Assembly: GCA_023457895.1 (NCBI GenBank)
Contig: JAEXAY010000005.1
Span: 248,001-312,000 of the forward strand
Source: Pseudomonadota bacterium
GTDB lineage: Bacteria; Pseudomonadota; Alphaproteobacteria; Sphingomonadales; Sphingomonadaceae
DNA length: 64,000 nt
Direction: 5' to 3'
Under the pieces are notes generated by a model, which was not told the DNA's origin, did no database searches, and worked only from the letters and a program-made list of their open reading frames with translations. The position numbers and the translations under genes were made by a program. Below, piece after piece: positions 9,125 through 17,069 of the stretch; position 1 is the first letter of the stretch; the number at the start of each line of letters is the position of its first letter.

Positions 9125-9772
9125 TCAGAACATGGTTTCGGGGATGATGATGACATCGCCCGGTTCGAGCTTCACATTGGCGCGGCTGTCGCCCTTCTTG
9201 AGGAGGTCGCTGAGGCGCAGCGCATATTCGCTCTGCTGGCCGGTGGCGCGATCGGTGCGGATGAGGCGCGCGCGGTTTCCGGCGGCATATTCGGACAGGC
9301 CGCCGACCGAGATCATCGCGTCGAGCAGCGTCATATTGGCGCGATAGGGCAACGAGGCGGGCTTTTCGGTCGCGCCGACGATGCGGATCTGCTGCGAGAA
9401 GGTCCCGGCGAACTTGTTCACGATCACGCTGACGATCGGGTCCTTGATATATTGGCCGAGCTGCAGCTTGATGTCGTCGGCGAGCTTCGCGGGCGTCTTG
9501 CCCACGGCCGGCATGTCGGGAATGAGCGGCGTGGTGATACGGCCATCGGGACGGACCTGGACCTTGGCGCCGAGTTCGGGGTTGCGCCACACGAACACGG
9601 TCAGCTCATCGAGCGGCCCGATGATATATTCCTCGCCCGGCCCTTCCTGCTGCGACACGAATTGCGCCGGGGGCAGTTCGGGACCCCTGCCATAGCCGCC
9701 CGCACAAGCAGTGAGCGCGACCGACATCAATGCGGCCCCCATAACCAAACGCGTCCGCACAGAAAAAGCCAT
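9125..9772 (-). CDS. XrtA-associated polysaccharide export lipoprotein (Wza/BexD-like)
   Basis: The product has 215 residues with a signal peptide and a lipobox (LTAC, Cys at about 23). It then has the polysaccharide biosynthesis/export domain (YIIGPLDELTVFVWRNPEL, RPDGRITTPLIPD, IKDPIVSVIVNKFAG) and a SLBB-like segment (IRIVGATEKPASLPYRANMT). It is the size of the short Wza relatives of XrtA loci (TIGR03027, recalled). These lack the C-terminal helix that forms the outer-membrane barrel in E. coli Wza, so another protein, perhaps the barrel encoded at 4720-6456, may provide the outer-membrane passage. It begins the export part of the operon after a 198-base spacer that could hold a promoter. 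AAGGGAATGG lies upstream of the ATG. Confidence 0.92.
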   Translation of the reverse strand: MAFSVRTRLVMGAALMSVALTACAGGYGRGPELPPAQFVSQQEGPGEEYIIGPLDELTVFVWRNPELGAKVQVRPDGRITTPLIPDMPAVGKTPAKLADDIKLQLGQYIKDPIVSVIVNKFAGTFSQQIRIVGATEKPASLPYRANMTLLDAMISVGGLSEYAAGNRARLIRTDRATGQQSEYALRLSDLLKKGDSRANVKLEPGDVIIIPETMF

Positions 9773-9970
9773 TTAATCCATTCCCTTTATCATCGGCCGC
9801 TTGCCGCCGGGGGCGCGACCCCCAAGACGCCAAGGCGAAACTTTTTTTCCGGATGCACCGGCGGCAATGATCCGCCCCTAACCCGGAAAGGTGAATATAC
9901 CGTTAGTATTGTCTGTTGTGAGGTAAAATGCTGCGAAATCCGCCAATTTCAACGTCGGTTCGTCGCGTTT
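9773..9970 (-). promoter_or_regulatory. Spacer with possible promoter for the export genes
   Basis: This 198-base spacer is the largest gap in the leftward polysaccharide operon. It is AT-richer than its flanks. Reading leftward it holds CTCACA, 17 bases, then TATATT (near 9895-9925), a plausible -35/-10 pair with four matches in the first box. On the + strand a TGCACCGGCG 10-mer (9854-9863) lies here; related 10-mers occur in other spacers of the window. No hairpin with a T-run reading leftward is seen, so transcription from the decarboxylase gene could continue through. Confidence 0.3.
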
Positions 9971-11206
9971 TTAGCCAATGGTTAACTCCATCGCGGGCGG
10001 GTGTCCCAAAAAGGCACTGGGACTCGCCGAACGGCCATAGGCCCCGGCGAGGAAGATGGCGACCAGATTTCCGGGCTCCGCTTGAGGCAGTGCAACCTGG
10101 TCGCCGAGCCGGTCGAGCGGCGTGCAGAGGCAGCCGACGACATGCGCGTCGTCCACCGGAGATTCGTTGAATTTATCAGCAATTGCAATGGGATAGTTGC
10201 GCCGTACGACCGTGCCGAAATTGCCGCTGGCGGCGAGCTGGTGGTGAAGGCCGCCATCGGTGACGAGGAAGGTTTCGCCGTGGCTCAGCTTCCTGTCGAC
10301 GATGCGGGCGAGATAGACTCCGGCCTCGGCGACGAACCAGCGGCCAAGTTCGATGGCGAACCGCGTGCCTTCGGCCTCCATCGCGGTCCTTTGCGCATTT
10401 CGGGCGAGCGCTTCCCCGATTCGCGCAATGTCGAGCGCTTCGTCGCCGGCAAAATAGGGAACGCCGAACCCGCCGCCGAGATTTACCAGCGGCGACACCG
10501 CGCCGGTTTCCGCCGCAAGGCTGTGCGCGAGCGCGATGGTCGCCGCCTGCGTTTCGATGATCGCATCGGGGTCGAGCGCCTGCGATCCGGCGAAGATGTG
10601 AAAGCCGCGCCAGTCGGCCCCCGCTGCGATCAGCTTTTTCGCCAGGGCGGGCACGCGTTCCGCATCGATTCCGAACGGCTTGGCGCCGCCGCCCATGCGC
10701 ATCCCCGAGCCCTTGAGATCGAAGTCGGGGTTAACGCGGATCGCAAGCCGCGGGGTCCGGCCGAGCCGGTCCGCAATGGCGAGCGCGTGCGTCGCCTCGC
10801 CTTCGGATTCGAGGTTGAGCGTCGCGCCCGCGCCGATTGCGGCTTCAAGTTCGCTGTCGCGCTTGCCGGGCCCGGCAAAGCTTACATGCTCCGCCGCCAT
10901 CCCGGCGTCGCGCGCGAAGCCGAGTTCGCCCGCCGAGGCGACATCGAACCCGTCGACCAGCGGCGCCATCGCGGCGAGCAGCCCGGCATGGCTGTTGGCC
11001 TTGATCGCATAATGGAGGCCGAGGCCTGGCGGCATCGCGGCGCGGAGGTCCGCCACCCGCTGGCGCACGATGCCGAGGTCATAGACGAACAGCGGGGTCG
11101 CTCCGGCCTGCTCGGCCAGCGCGTCGGCGCGGCTGCCGCCGATCAGCAGCATGCCGTCCGCGTCGGCGGCAAAATAGGGCGGGATCGGGCCGGTGGGCTT
11201 GCTCAT
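9971..11206 (-). CDS. PLP-dependent decarboxylase, exosortase-A-associated
   Basis: This is a 411-residue fold-type III enzyme of the diaminopimelate/ornithine decarboxylase kind. The PLP lysine is in HYAIKAN (Lys69). The glycine-rich phosphate-binding loop is NLGGGFGVPY, and the second catalytic region is VGCLCTPLDRLG with the cysteine expected in this family. The usual EPGR motif reads ELGR (IELGRWFVAEAG). It matches the exosortase-A-linked decarboxylases (TIGR03099, recalled), whose substrate is not known. With the adjacent acyl-CoA ligase and the divergent acyl carrier protein it probably makes or attaches a small amine or acyl group used in the exopolysaccharide pathway. Its ATG overlaps the ligase stop by four bases (ATGA). 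Confidence 0.9.
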   Translation of the reverse strand: MSKPTGPIPPYFAADADGMLLIGGSRADALAEQAGATPLFVYDLGIVRQRVADLRAAMPPGLGLHYAIKANSHAGLLAAMAPLVDGFDVASAGELGFARDAGMAAEHVSFAGPGKRDSELEAAIGAGATLNLESEGEATHALAIADRLGRTPRLAIRVNPDFDLKGSGMRMGGGAKPFGIDAERVPALAKKLIAAGADWRGFHIFAGSQALDPDAIIETQAATIALAHSLAAETGAVSPLVNLGGGFGVPYFAGDEALDIARIGEALARNAQRTAMEAEGTRFAIELGRWFVAEAGVYLARIVDRKLSHGETFLVTDGGLHHQLAASGNFGTVVRRNYPIAIADKFNESPVDDAHVVGCLCTPLDRLGDQVALPQAEPGNLVAIFLAGAYGRSASPSAFLGHPPAMELTIG

Positions 11207-12741
11207 GGCGCGGCCTTTTCGCGTATCGCCCGCTCGATCTCAACCCGGTCGAGCTTGCCGTTGGGATTGCGCGGCAGATCGGCGCGCCAGGCGACCTGCG
11301 CGGGCTGCATGAAATTGGGCAGTTCGGCCTTGAGATGCGCACGCAGCCGCGCTTCGGCCGCCGCCTCGTCCAGCCCTTCGGCAGCGCGCGCGACGATGAC
11401 GATCGCCTGCCCCAGCCGCTCGTCGGGAAGGCCGAGCGCGACCGCTTCGGCGACCGCGCCGCTCGCCACCGCCTCATCCTCGATCTCGGTCGGGCTGATG
11501 CGGTTGCCCGCGCTCTTGATCATCGCATCGTCGCGCCCGATGAAGGTGAGGAAGCCGTCCCCGTCGCGCCGCACCGTGTCGCCCGACCATACCGCCGTGC
11601 CGCCATAGCGCGAGGCGGGAGGCGCGGGCCGGAAGCGTTCGGCGGTGCGCTGGGGGTCCTGCCAATAGCCTTGCGCCACCAGCGGCCCGGCATGGACCAG
11701 TTCGCCCTCCTCGTCGGCTTCGGTGACGCTGCCATCCTTGCGCACGACGAGGATTTCGGCGTGCGGAATCGCCTTGCCGATCGAATCCGGCCGTTCGGCG
11801 AACAATGCCGGGTCGAGATAGGTCGAGCGGAAGGCTTCGGTGAGGCCGTACATCGCGTAAATGTTGGCGTGCGGGAACAGCGCGCGCAGCTTTGCACCGA
11901 GGCTGCGGGTGAGCGCGCCGCCGCTGTTGGTGAGGCGCTTGAGGCTCGCGCCCGCCCCGCCCCACGCCTGTTCGGCGAGCTGGACCCAGAGCGGCGGAAC
12001 TCCGGCCAGCGTGGTGATCGCCTCGCGTTCGACCGCGCGCACCACATCCTTCGCCGTCAGATAGTCGAACGGCACCGCCGCCGCGCCGGCATACCAGCTC
12101 GACAGCAGCTGGTTCTGGCCATAATCGAAGCTGAGCGGCAGCACCGCGAGGGTGCGGTCGGCGGGCGTGAGCCCGAGGTAGGTCGCGACGCTTTCCGCGC
12201 CGAGCCACAGATTGGCATGGCTCAGCATCACCCCCTTGGGCCGCCCCGTCGACCCCGACGTGTAGAGAATCGCGGCGAGGGTTTCGGGCGCTGCGTCCGA
12301 TACCGGGAGCGCCGCCCCTTCCCCGTCGGCCACGGCAGCGAGGTCGCCGTCCCCGACGATGCGGCAATGCGCATGTTCGCGCCGGTCGAGCAGCGCGGCG
12401 CGCGGCGCTTGCGTGACCAGCATCCGCGCCCCGCTGTCGGCGAGGATATGCGCGACCTGCGCATGTTTGAGCAGCGGGTTGACCGGCACATGGATCAGCC
12501 CCGCGCGCACCGCCGCAAGCGGCATCAGGCAGGCCTCCCGCGTCTTGGGGAGCCAGGTCGCGACCCGGTCGCCCGGGCCAAGCCCCTGTTCGCGCAGCCA
12601 GTGCGCGACTTTTCCGACCATCGCGTCGAACCGGGCGTAGGAGATCGCCTCGCCCTTGACGATCAGCGCAGGGTCATCCGCATTTCCACGGCTGGTCAAT
12701 GCGTCGAGCGGCATGCTACGGAAGTTTAACGTCTGGGACAT
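11203..12741 (-). CDS. Acyl-CoA ligase (AMP-forming), exosortase-A-associated
   Basis: This 512-residue adenylate-forming enzyme has the ATP-binding P-loop YTSGSTGRPKGVMLSH, the A5 motif YAMYGLTEA, the A7 motif WSGDTVRRDGDG with IGRDD, and the C-terminal catalytic lysine in NPNGKLDR. It corresponds to the ligase family of exosortase-A loci (TIGR03098, recalled). It should activate an acid as its adenylate and load it on CoA, or on the acyl carrier protein encoded at 13873-14166. I placed the start at the ATG at 12741 (MSQTLNF). The same frame continues open for more than 1 kb upstream, but only as an antisense shadow of the divergent GNAT-like gene. Only 42 bases separate the two divergent starts, so their promoters must overlap the opposite coding regions or lie very close together. 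Confidence 0.91.
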   Translation of the reverse strand: MSQTLNFRSMPLDALTSRGNADDPALIVKGEAISYARFDAMVGKVAHWLREQGLGPGDRVATWLPKTREACLMPLAAVRAGLIHVPVNPLLKHAQVAHILADSGARMLVTQAPRAALLDRREHAHCRIVGDGDLAAVADGEGAALPVSDAAPETLAAILYTSGSTGRPKGVMLSHANLWLGAESVATYLGLTPADRTLAVLPLSFDYGQNQLLSSWYAGAAAVPFDYLTAKDVVRAVEREAITTLAGVPPLWVQLAEQAWGGAGASLKRLTNSGGALTRSLGAKLRALFPHANIYAMYGLTEAFRSTYLDPALFAERPDSIGKAIPHAEILVVRKDGSVTEADEEGELVHAGPLVAQGYWQDPQRTAERFRPAPPASRYGGTAVWSGDTVRRDGDGFLTFIGRDDAMIKSAGNRISPTEIEDEAVASGAVAEAVALGLPDERLGQAIVIVARAAEGLDEAAAEARLRAHLKAELPNFMQPAQVAWRADLPRNPNGKLDRVEIERAIREKAAP

Positions 12742-12783
12742 AGGATGAAGAATATCGCCCTTTGAAGGAGTGGGGCCGCGAAT

Positions 12784-13830
12784 ATGTGGATCAAGGGCGA
12801 ATATCACGCGAATTTCGATAGCGTGCAAGAGGTTGCGCGCGGCGGCCTTGATGAACCGGGCAGCGATGGCCCGGGGCAGGCGGACCTGTTCGACCGGCTG
12901 TCCTGGTTCAGCAAGCTCCACGCCTATTGCGCGCCGCGCTCGCTCCCGCTGATCGTCCGCTCGCGCGCCGAACATACCGATATGTGGCTGTTTCTCGTGC
13001 ATCAGAGCCGCACCCAGCTCAAGTCGCTGACCAACTGGTACAGCTTTCATTTTCGCCCGGTATTCACCGGCGACCTGTCGCCCGCCACGCGGTTGACGCT
13101 GGTCAAGGGTTCGGCACAGCGGCTCCGCAAGAAATATTCGCGCGTGACGCTGAACGCGGTGCCGGAGGAGGACGGGACGCTCGACCTGCTGCGCGCGGGC
13201 TTTGCGCGCGCCGGCTGGCTGGTGATCGCCGAGCAGGCCGACACCAACCATTATCTCGACACCGGCGGGCGCGATTTCGCGGCCTATTGGGCGGCGCGGC
13301 CCGGCGCACTCCGCAGCACGGTCGAACGCAAGGGACGCAAGGGCGCGCTCGATATCGTGGTGCATGACCGCTTCGATGCGGCGGCGTGGCGCGATTACGA
13401 GACTGTCTATGCGCAAAGCTGGAAACCGGCCGAGGGCAATCCCGATTTCCTGCGCGCACTGGCGGAAGATGCGGGCGCAAGGCACGCGCTCCGGCTCGGC
13501 CTTGCCTATGCCGACGGCCGCCCCGTCGCCGCGCAATTCTGGACCGTCGATGGCGGCACCGCCAATATCCACAAGCTCGCCCATGTCGAAAGCGACGATG
13601 GCCTGTCGCCCGGCACGCTCCTGTCCGAAGCGATGTTCCGCCGCGCGATCGACGACGACAAGGTTCAGCGCATCGATTTCGGCACCGGCGACGATGGCTA
13701 CAAGCGCGACTGGATGGAGCGCGAGGCCGCGCTTTACCGTATCGACCTGTTCAATCTGAAGAAGCCGCAGGCCTGGTTGCCCGCAATCCGCGAAAGCCTC
13801 TCGCATTTATTGAAATCCCGCTCTAAATAG
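12784..13830 (+). CDS. GNAT/BioF2-like acyltransferase, exosortase-A-associated
   Basis: This 348-residue protein has the Acetyltransf_6 (BioF2/CelD-like) fold. The diagnostic C-terminal half contains LRLGLAYADGRPVAAQFWTV and HKLAHVESDDGLSPGTLL, followed by RIDFGTGDDGYKRDWM. It starts the rightward half of the exosortase-A module and is followed by an acyl carrier protein and two hydrolases. A likely job is transfer of the ACP- or CoA-bound acyl group made by the ligase to an amine, for example the product of the decarboxylase; this is inferred from context. The ribosome-binding site is GAAGGAG, with a slightly long gap of 13 bases to the ATG. Confidence 0.85.
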   Translation: MWIKGEYHANFDSVQEVARGGLDEPGSDGPGQADLFDRLSWFSKLHAYCAPRSLPLIVRSRAEHTDMWLFLVHQSRTQLKSLTNWYSFHFRPVFTGDLSPATRLTLVKGSAQRLRKKYSRVTLNAVPEEDGTLDLLRAGFARAGWLVIAEQADTNHYLDTGGRDFAAYWAARPGALRSTVERKGRKGALDIVVHDRFDAAAWRDYETVYAQSWKPAEGNPDFLRALAEDAGARHALRLGLAYADGRPVAAQFWTVDGGTANIHKLAHVESDDGLSPGTLLSEAMFRRAIDDDKVQRIDFGTGDDGYKRDWMEREAALYRIDLFNLKKPQAWLPAIRESLSHLLKSRSK

Positions 13831-13872
13831 CGCCCACTTTTGATCACCGCTTTTGCTTCAAGGGATAACAGG

Positions 13873-14166
13873 GTGCAGAACCAGAAGCCGCGCATTGACG
13901 ACATCGTCCGCTCGATCCTCGACGATATTCTGGGGATCGGGGCGGACCGCGCCGATGCGCTCACCGACGATAGCGGGCTGTTCGGGACCATCCCCGAACT
14001 GGATTCGATGGCCGTCGCCAATCTTCTCACCGAGATGGAGGACCGGTTCGACATCATGATCGACGATGATGAGGTCGAGGCGGAAATCTTTGAAACCTTC
14101 GGCGGCCTCGTCCGCTTTGCCGAGCGCAAGGTCAAGGAAAAGCGGGCCAAAGAGACGCAAGATTGA
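13873..14166 (+). CDS. Acyl carrier protein, exosortase-A-associated
   Basis: This is a 97-residue acidic helical protein. The phosphopantetheine-attachment serine is in ELDSMAVANLL, preceded by DDSGLFGTIP and followed by EMEDRFDIMIDDDEVE, a typical ACP layout. I chose the GTG at 13873 (MQNQKPRIDD) because AAGGGA lies at a proper distance. An in-frame TTG at 13840 would add 11 residues that do not look conserved. The stop overlaps the start of the next gene. It should carry the acyl intermediate between the ligase and the GNAT-like or FemAB-like transferases. Confidence 0.9.
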   Translation: MQNQKPRIDDIVRSILDDILGIGADRADALTDDSGLFGTIPELDSMAVANLLTEMEDRFDIMIDDDEVEAEIFETFGGLVRFAERKVKEKRAKETQD

Positions 14167-14834
14167 GCCATGACGGCGAGCTGATCATCCGGCGCGGCCC
14201 GCAAGGCGCGCCGCCGGTGATGCTGCTCCCGCCCCTGTTCGAGGAAGCCAACCGGATGCGGCGCACGCTGCTGCTGGCGATGGGCGCGCTCGCGGCGCGC
14301 GGCATCGCGAGCCTGCTGCCCGACCTTGGCGGCCAGAATGAAAGCCTTGTCCCCACCGTTGACGCCACACTCAGCGGATGGCGCGCGGAAGCCGCGGCGA
14401 TCGCGGCGCGCGAGGGCGCGGCGCTGGTGGCATCGGTGCGCGGCGGATGCCTGATCGATGCGGACATCGCGCTGCCGCACTGGCGGCTCGCCCCGGTCAG
14501 CGGCGGGGCGCTGCTCAAGGCGATGCTGCGCAGCCGCATCGCCGCCGACGCCGAAGCGGGCGTTAGAAGCGACGGCGCCGCGCTGATGGCGGAAGCACGG
14601 AGCGCGCCGCTCAATCTCCAGGGCAACAGGCTGTCGCCCGCGATGATCGCGGAACTCGAAACGGCCGAACCGGTTGCGGTGGCGCCGCTGCGCAGCGTTG
14701 GCATCGACGAGGGGCCGGACGCAATTGCCGGGCCTCGGCTGTGGCTGCGCGCAGAGCCGGATGAGGATGCGGCGATGGCGGATGCGATGGCGGCGGACAT
14801 CGCGCAATGGATGAAACAATGCGGCGTCATCTGA
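14163..14834 (+). CDS. Exosortase-A-associated hydrolase 2 (alpha/beta hydrolase-like)
   Basis: The product has 223 residues and resembles the second hydrolase of exosortase-A loci (TIGR03101, recalled). It has VMLLPPLFEEANRMRRTLLL near the N-terminus and LPDLGGQNES where a strand-loop of the alpha/beta-hydrolase core is expected. ALVASVRGGCLID is at the nucleophile-elbow position, and the usual GxSxG is replaced by VRGGC. The catalytic serine is therefore not evident; a cysteine lies in that place. The start is a TTG at 14163 overlapping the ACP stop (TTGA), the only arrangement that keeps the N-terminal strand. The neighbouring alpha/beta hydrolase follows with a small overlap. Confidence 0.8.
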   Translation: MSHDGELIIRRGPQGAPPVMLLPPLFEEANRMRRTLLLAMGALAARGIASLLPDLGGQNESLVPTVDATLSGWRAEAAAIAAREGAALVASVRGGCLIDADIALPHWRLAPVSGGALLKAMLRSRIAADAEAGVRSDGAALMAEARSAPLNLQGNRLSPAMIAELETAEPVAVAPLRSVGIDEGPDAIAGPRLWLRAEPDEDAAMADAMAADIAQWMKQCGVI

Positions 14835-15625
14835 GCTTTTCCTGCGAGGGCGCGGAACTGGCCGCGACGCTCGACGATGCGCCGGGCACGGCCGGGCTGC
14901 TGATCGTTTCGGGCGGCAATGAGGTTCGTTCGGGCGCACATCGCGGGCTGGCAATGCTGGCGGCGGCGCTTGCAGCGGCGGGCTTTCCGGTGCTGCGCTT
15001 CGACCGGCGCGGCATCGGCGACAGCGGCGGCAGCAATGGCGGTTTTCGCAGCAGCGAGCCGGACATCATCGCCGCGCTTGCCGCCTTCCGAAAGGCGGCG
15101 CCGGGCGTCACGCGTATCGCCGCCTTCGGCAATTGCGATGCCGCGACCGCGCTGGCGCTGCTTCCCGAAAGCGGCGGGCTCGACGCGCTCATCCTCTCCA
15201 ATCCCTGGGTGATCGAGACGCCGGGCGATACCCCCACGCCGCAGGCGGTACGTGCGCGCTACCGGCGCAAGCTGGCCGATCCCGCCGCCTTGATCGACCT
15301 GCTGCGTGGCCGGGTGGATTTGAAGAAGCTTGGCCGCGGTCTTGCGATCGCGGGCAAAGGCACAGCCCTTGGCCCGCTCGCCCGCGACATGGCGCAGGGG
15401 CTGGCCGGTTTCGCTGGCCGGGTGCATATTCTCGCCGCCAGCCGCGATGCGACCTCATCCGCCTTCATGGGCGCGTGGGAGAGCGAGATGTTTAAGGCCT
15501 TACGCGCCTCTCCCGCCGTCAAACTGCACCGCATCGACAGCGGATCGCACAGCTATGCGGGTGAGGCCGAGCAACAGTGGCTGCGCGAGCGGGTGCTGGC
15601 CGTGCTGGCGGCGCTTGCCGACTGA
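14819..15625 (+). CDS. Exosortase-A-associated hydrolase 1 (alpha/beta hydrolase)
   Basis: This is an alpha/beta-hydrolase-fold protein of 268 residues. It has LLIVSGGNEVRSGAHRG (oxyanion region), FDRRGIGDSGG, IAAFGNCDAATALAL at the nucleophile elbow (GNCDA rather than GxSxG) and a late histidine in DSGSHSYAG. It matches exosortase-A hydrolase 1 (TIGR03100, recalled). As in its partner at 14163-14834, a cysteine sits where serine is usual. Two starts are possible: ATG 14807 or ATG 14819. I prefer 14819 because GGATGA lies five bases ahead of it. It ends six bases before the convergent thioredoxin reductase gene, with no clear terminator between. Confidence 0.82.
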   Translation: MRRHLSFSCEGAELAATLDDAPGTAGLLIVSGGNEVRSGAHRGLAMLAAALAAAGFPVLRFDRRGIGDSGGSNGGFRSSEPDIIAALAAFRKAAPGVTRIAAFGNCDAATALALLPESGGLDALILSNPWVIETPGDTPTPQAVRARYRRKLADPAALIDLLRGRVDLKKLGRGLAIAGKGTALGPLARDMAQGLAGFAGRVHILAASRDATSSAFMGAWESEMFKALRASPAVKLHRIDSGSHSYAGEAEQQWLRERVLAVLAALAD

Positions 15626-15631
15626 GCTGGT

Positions 15632-16600
15632 TTATCCGGCCTTCCGGCTCTTTTCGAAATCCTCCTGCGCGAGGAAGCGTTCGGCGTCGAGCGCGGCCAT
15701 GCAGCCCATCCCCGCCGCGGTCACCGCCTGCCGATAGACCTTGTCGGTGACGTCGCCACAGGCGAACACGCCGGGGACTTCGGTACGCGAACTGCCCTTT
15801 TCGACAATCAGATAATTGTCGGCGTCAAGCGGCAGGTGGCCCTTGAACAATTCGGTCGAAGGCGCGTGACCGATCGCGACGAACGCGCCATCGGCAGCCT
15901 CGTGCGATTTTTCGCCGGTGACGGTATCGACAAGGTCAACACCAACGAGGCCCGCAGTGCCTTCCCCGCCGACAAAGCGCTCGACCTTCTTGTTCCACAT
16001 CACCTTGATATGGGGATGCGCGAGCAGCCGGTCCTGCAGGATCTTTTCCGCGCGCAAGCTGTCGCGGCGATGAATCAGCGTGACGTCCTGCGAGTGGTTG
16101 GTGAGGTAGAGCGCTTCCTCGACCGCGGTATTGCCGCCGCCGATCACCACCACCTTCTTGCCGCGATAGAAGAAGCCGTCGCAGGTAGCGCAGGCCGACA
16201 CGCCCTGGCCGCCCAGCGCTTCCTCGCCCTCGACGCCGAGCCACTTGGCCTGCGCGCCGGTCGCGATGACGAGGACGTCGCCGCTATAGACCTGCCCGCC
16301 GTCGCCGGTCAGCTTGAAGGGCCGCGCGGAGAGATCGACCGAGGCGATCTGGTCGAAGATCATGCGCGTGCCGACATGCTCGGCCTGCGCCTGCATTTCC
16401 TCCATCAGCCACGGTCCCTGGATCACGTCGCGGAAGCCGGGGTAATTTTCGACATCGGTGGTGATGGTCAGCTGGCCGCCGGGCTGCATCCCCTGCACCA
16501 CGATCGGCTCCATGCCCGCGCGCGCGCCATAAATGGCGGCGGAAAGACCGGCAGGGCCGGACCCCAGAATCAGCATGCGGGTGTGAATGACATCGCTCAT
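15632..16600 (-). CDS. trxB: Thioredoxin-disulfide reductase
   Basis: This 322-residue flavoprotein reduces thioredoxin with NADPH in the cytoplasm. The FAD-binding motif is GSGPAG (residues 13-18). The redox-active pair is CATC (Cys137 and Cys140), the NADPH-binding motif is GGGNTA, and the second FAD motif is GVFACGDV near the C-terminus. Length and motif order are those of bacterial low-molecular-weight TrxB. The ATG at 16600 (MSDVIHT) was preferred over a TTG one codon upstream. It is not part of the polysaccharide locus and converges with the hydrolase gene. Confidence 0.96.
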   Translation of the reverse strand: MSDVIHTRMLILGSGPAGLSAAIYGARAGMEPIVVQGMQPGGQLTITTDVENYPGFRDVIQGPWLMEEMQAQAEHVGTRMIFDQIASVDLSARPFKLTGDGGQVYSGDVLVIATGAQAKWLGVEGEEALGGQGVSACATCDGFFYRGKKVVVIGGGNTAVEEALYLTNHSQDVTLIHRRDSLRAEKILQDRLLAHPHIKVMWNKKVERFVGGEGTAGLVGVDLVDTVTGEKSHEAADGAFVAIGHAPSTELFKGHLPLDADNYLIVEKGSSRTEVPGVFACGDVTDKVYRQAVTAAGMGCMAALDAERFLAQEDFEKSRKAG

Positions 16601-16682
16601 CAAAATCGGCTTTCAGCTTGCAGGGTGCGGAAAAAATCGCTCGCGAAAACCGCCAGAATCGGTCTTGCGCGATCGCCCTGCT

Positions 16683-17069
16683 TTAGTCAGGAGCGCGCGC
16701 CGGGGGCAAGTCCTTTGCCGGGGCGCCATGATGGGCATTGAGCGCCTTGCGGATCGCCTCGAAGCTGTAGGGCTTACTGATCGTCAGAATGTCCGCGAAC
16801 TCGTCGCGTTGCGGATCGGCGCCATAACCGGTCGCGAAGATGAAGTTGATCCGCCGCTCGACCAGCTGGCGCGCCACCGGATAACTTTTCTCACCGCGGA
16901 TGTTGATGTCGAGGATCGCGCCATCATAATCATTTGCCGCAAGGAGGTCCGATGCCTCTTCCAGCGTTGCCGCCAGATCGACGGTCGCGCCATTTTCGAC
17001 CAGCATATCCTCCAGGGCAAAGGCGATAATCGGTTCGTCCTACACCAGGAGCAGCTTCTTTCCCTTCAC
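16683..17069 (-). pseudogene. Response regulator (single receiver domain) broken by an in-frame TAG
   Basis: Read from a GTG at 17069, which overlaps the kinase stop (GTGA), the frame encodes VKGKKLLLV. It then has a TAG at 17042-17040 and continues DEPIIAFALEDMLVENG through a complete receiver domain. The phosphoacceptor is in AILDINIRG and the conserved lysine in ISKPYSF. In related receivers this position is LLVEDEP or LLVVDDEP, so the TAG replaces a Glu or Asp codon, one G-to-T change from GAG. Everything else is intact, and the reading continues to a TAA at 16683. Translation could restart at the ATG at 17006, but that product would lack strand 1 and the acidic pair. Either a recent loss or a sequencing error. 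Confidence 0.8.

Noticed and set aside
9841..9850. T-run as terminator on the + strand
   Set aside because: No gene is transcribed rightward there, and no matching stem precedes it.
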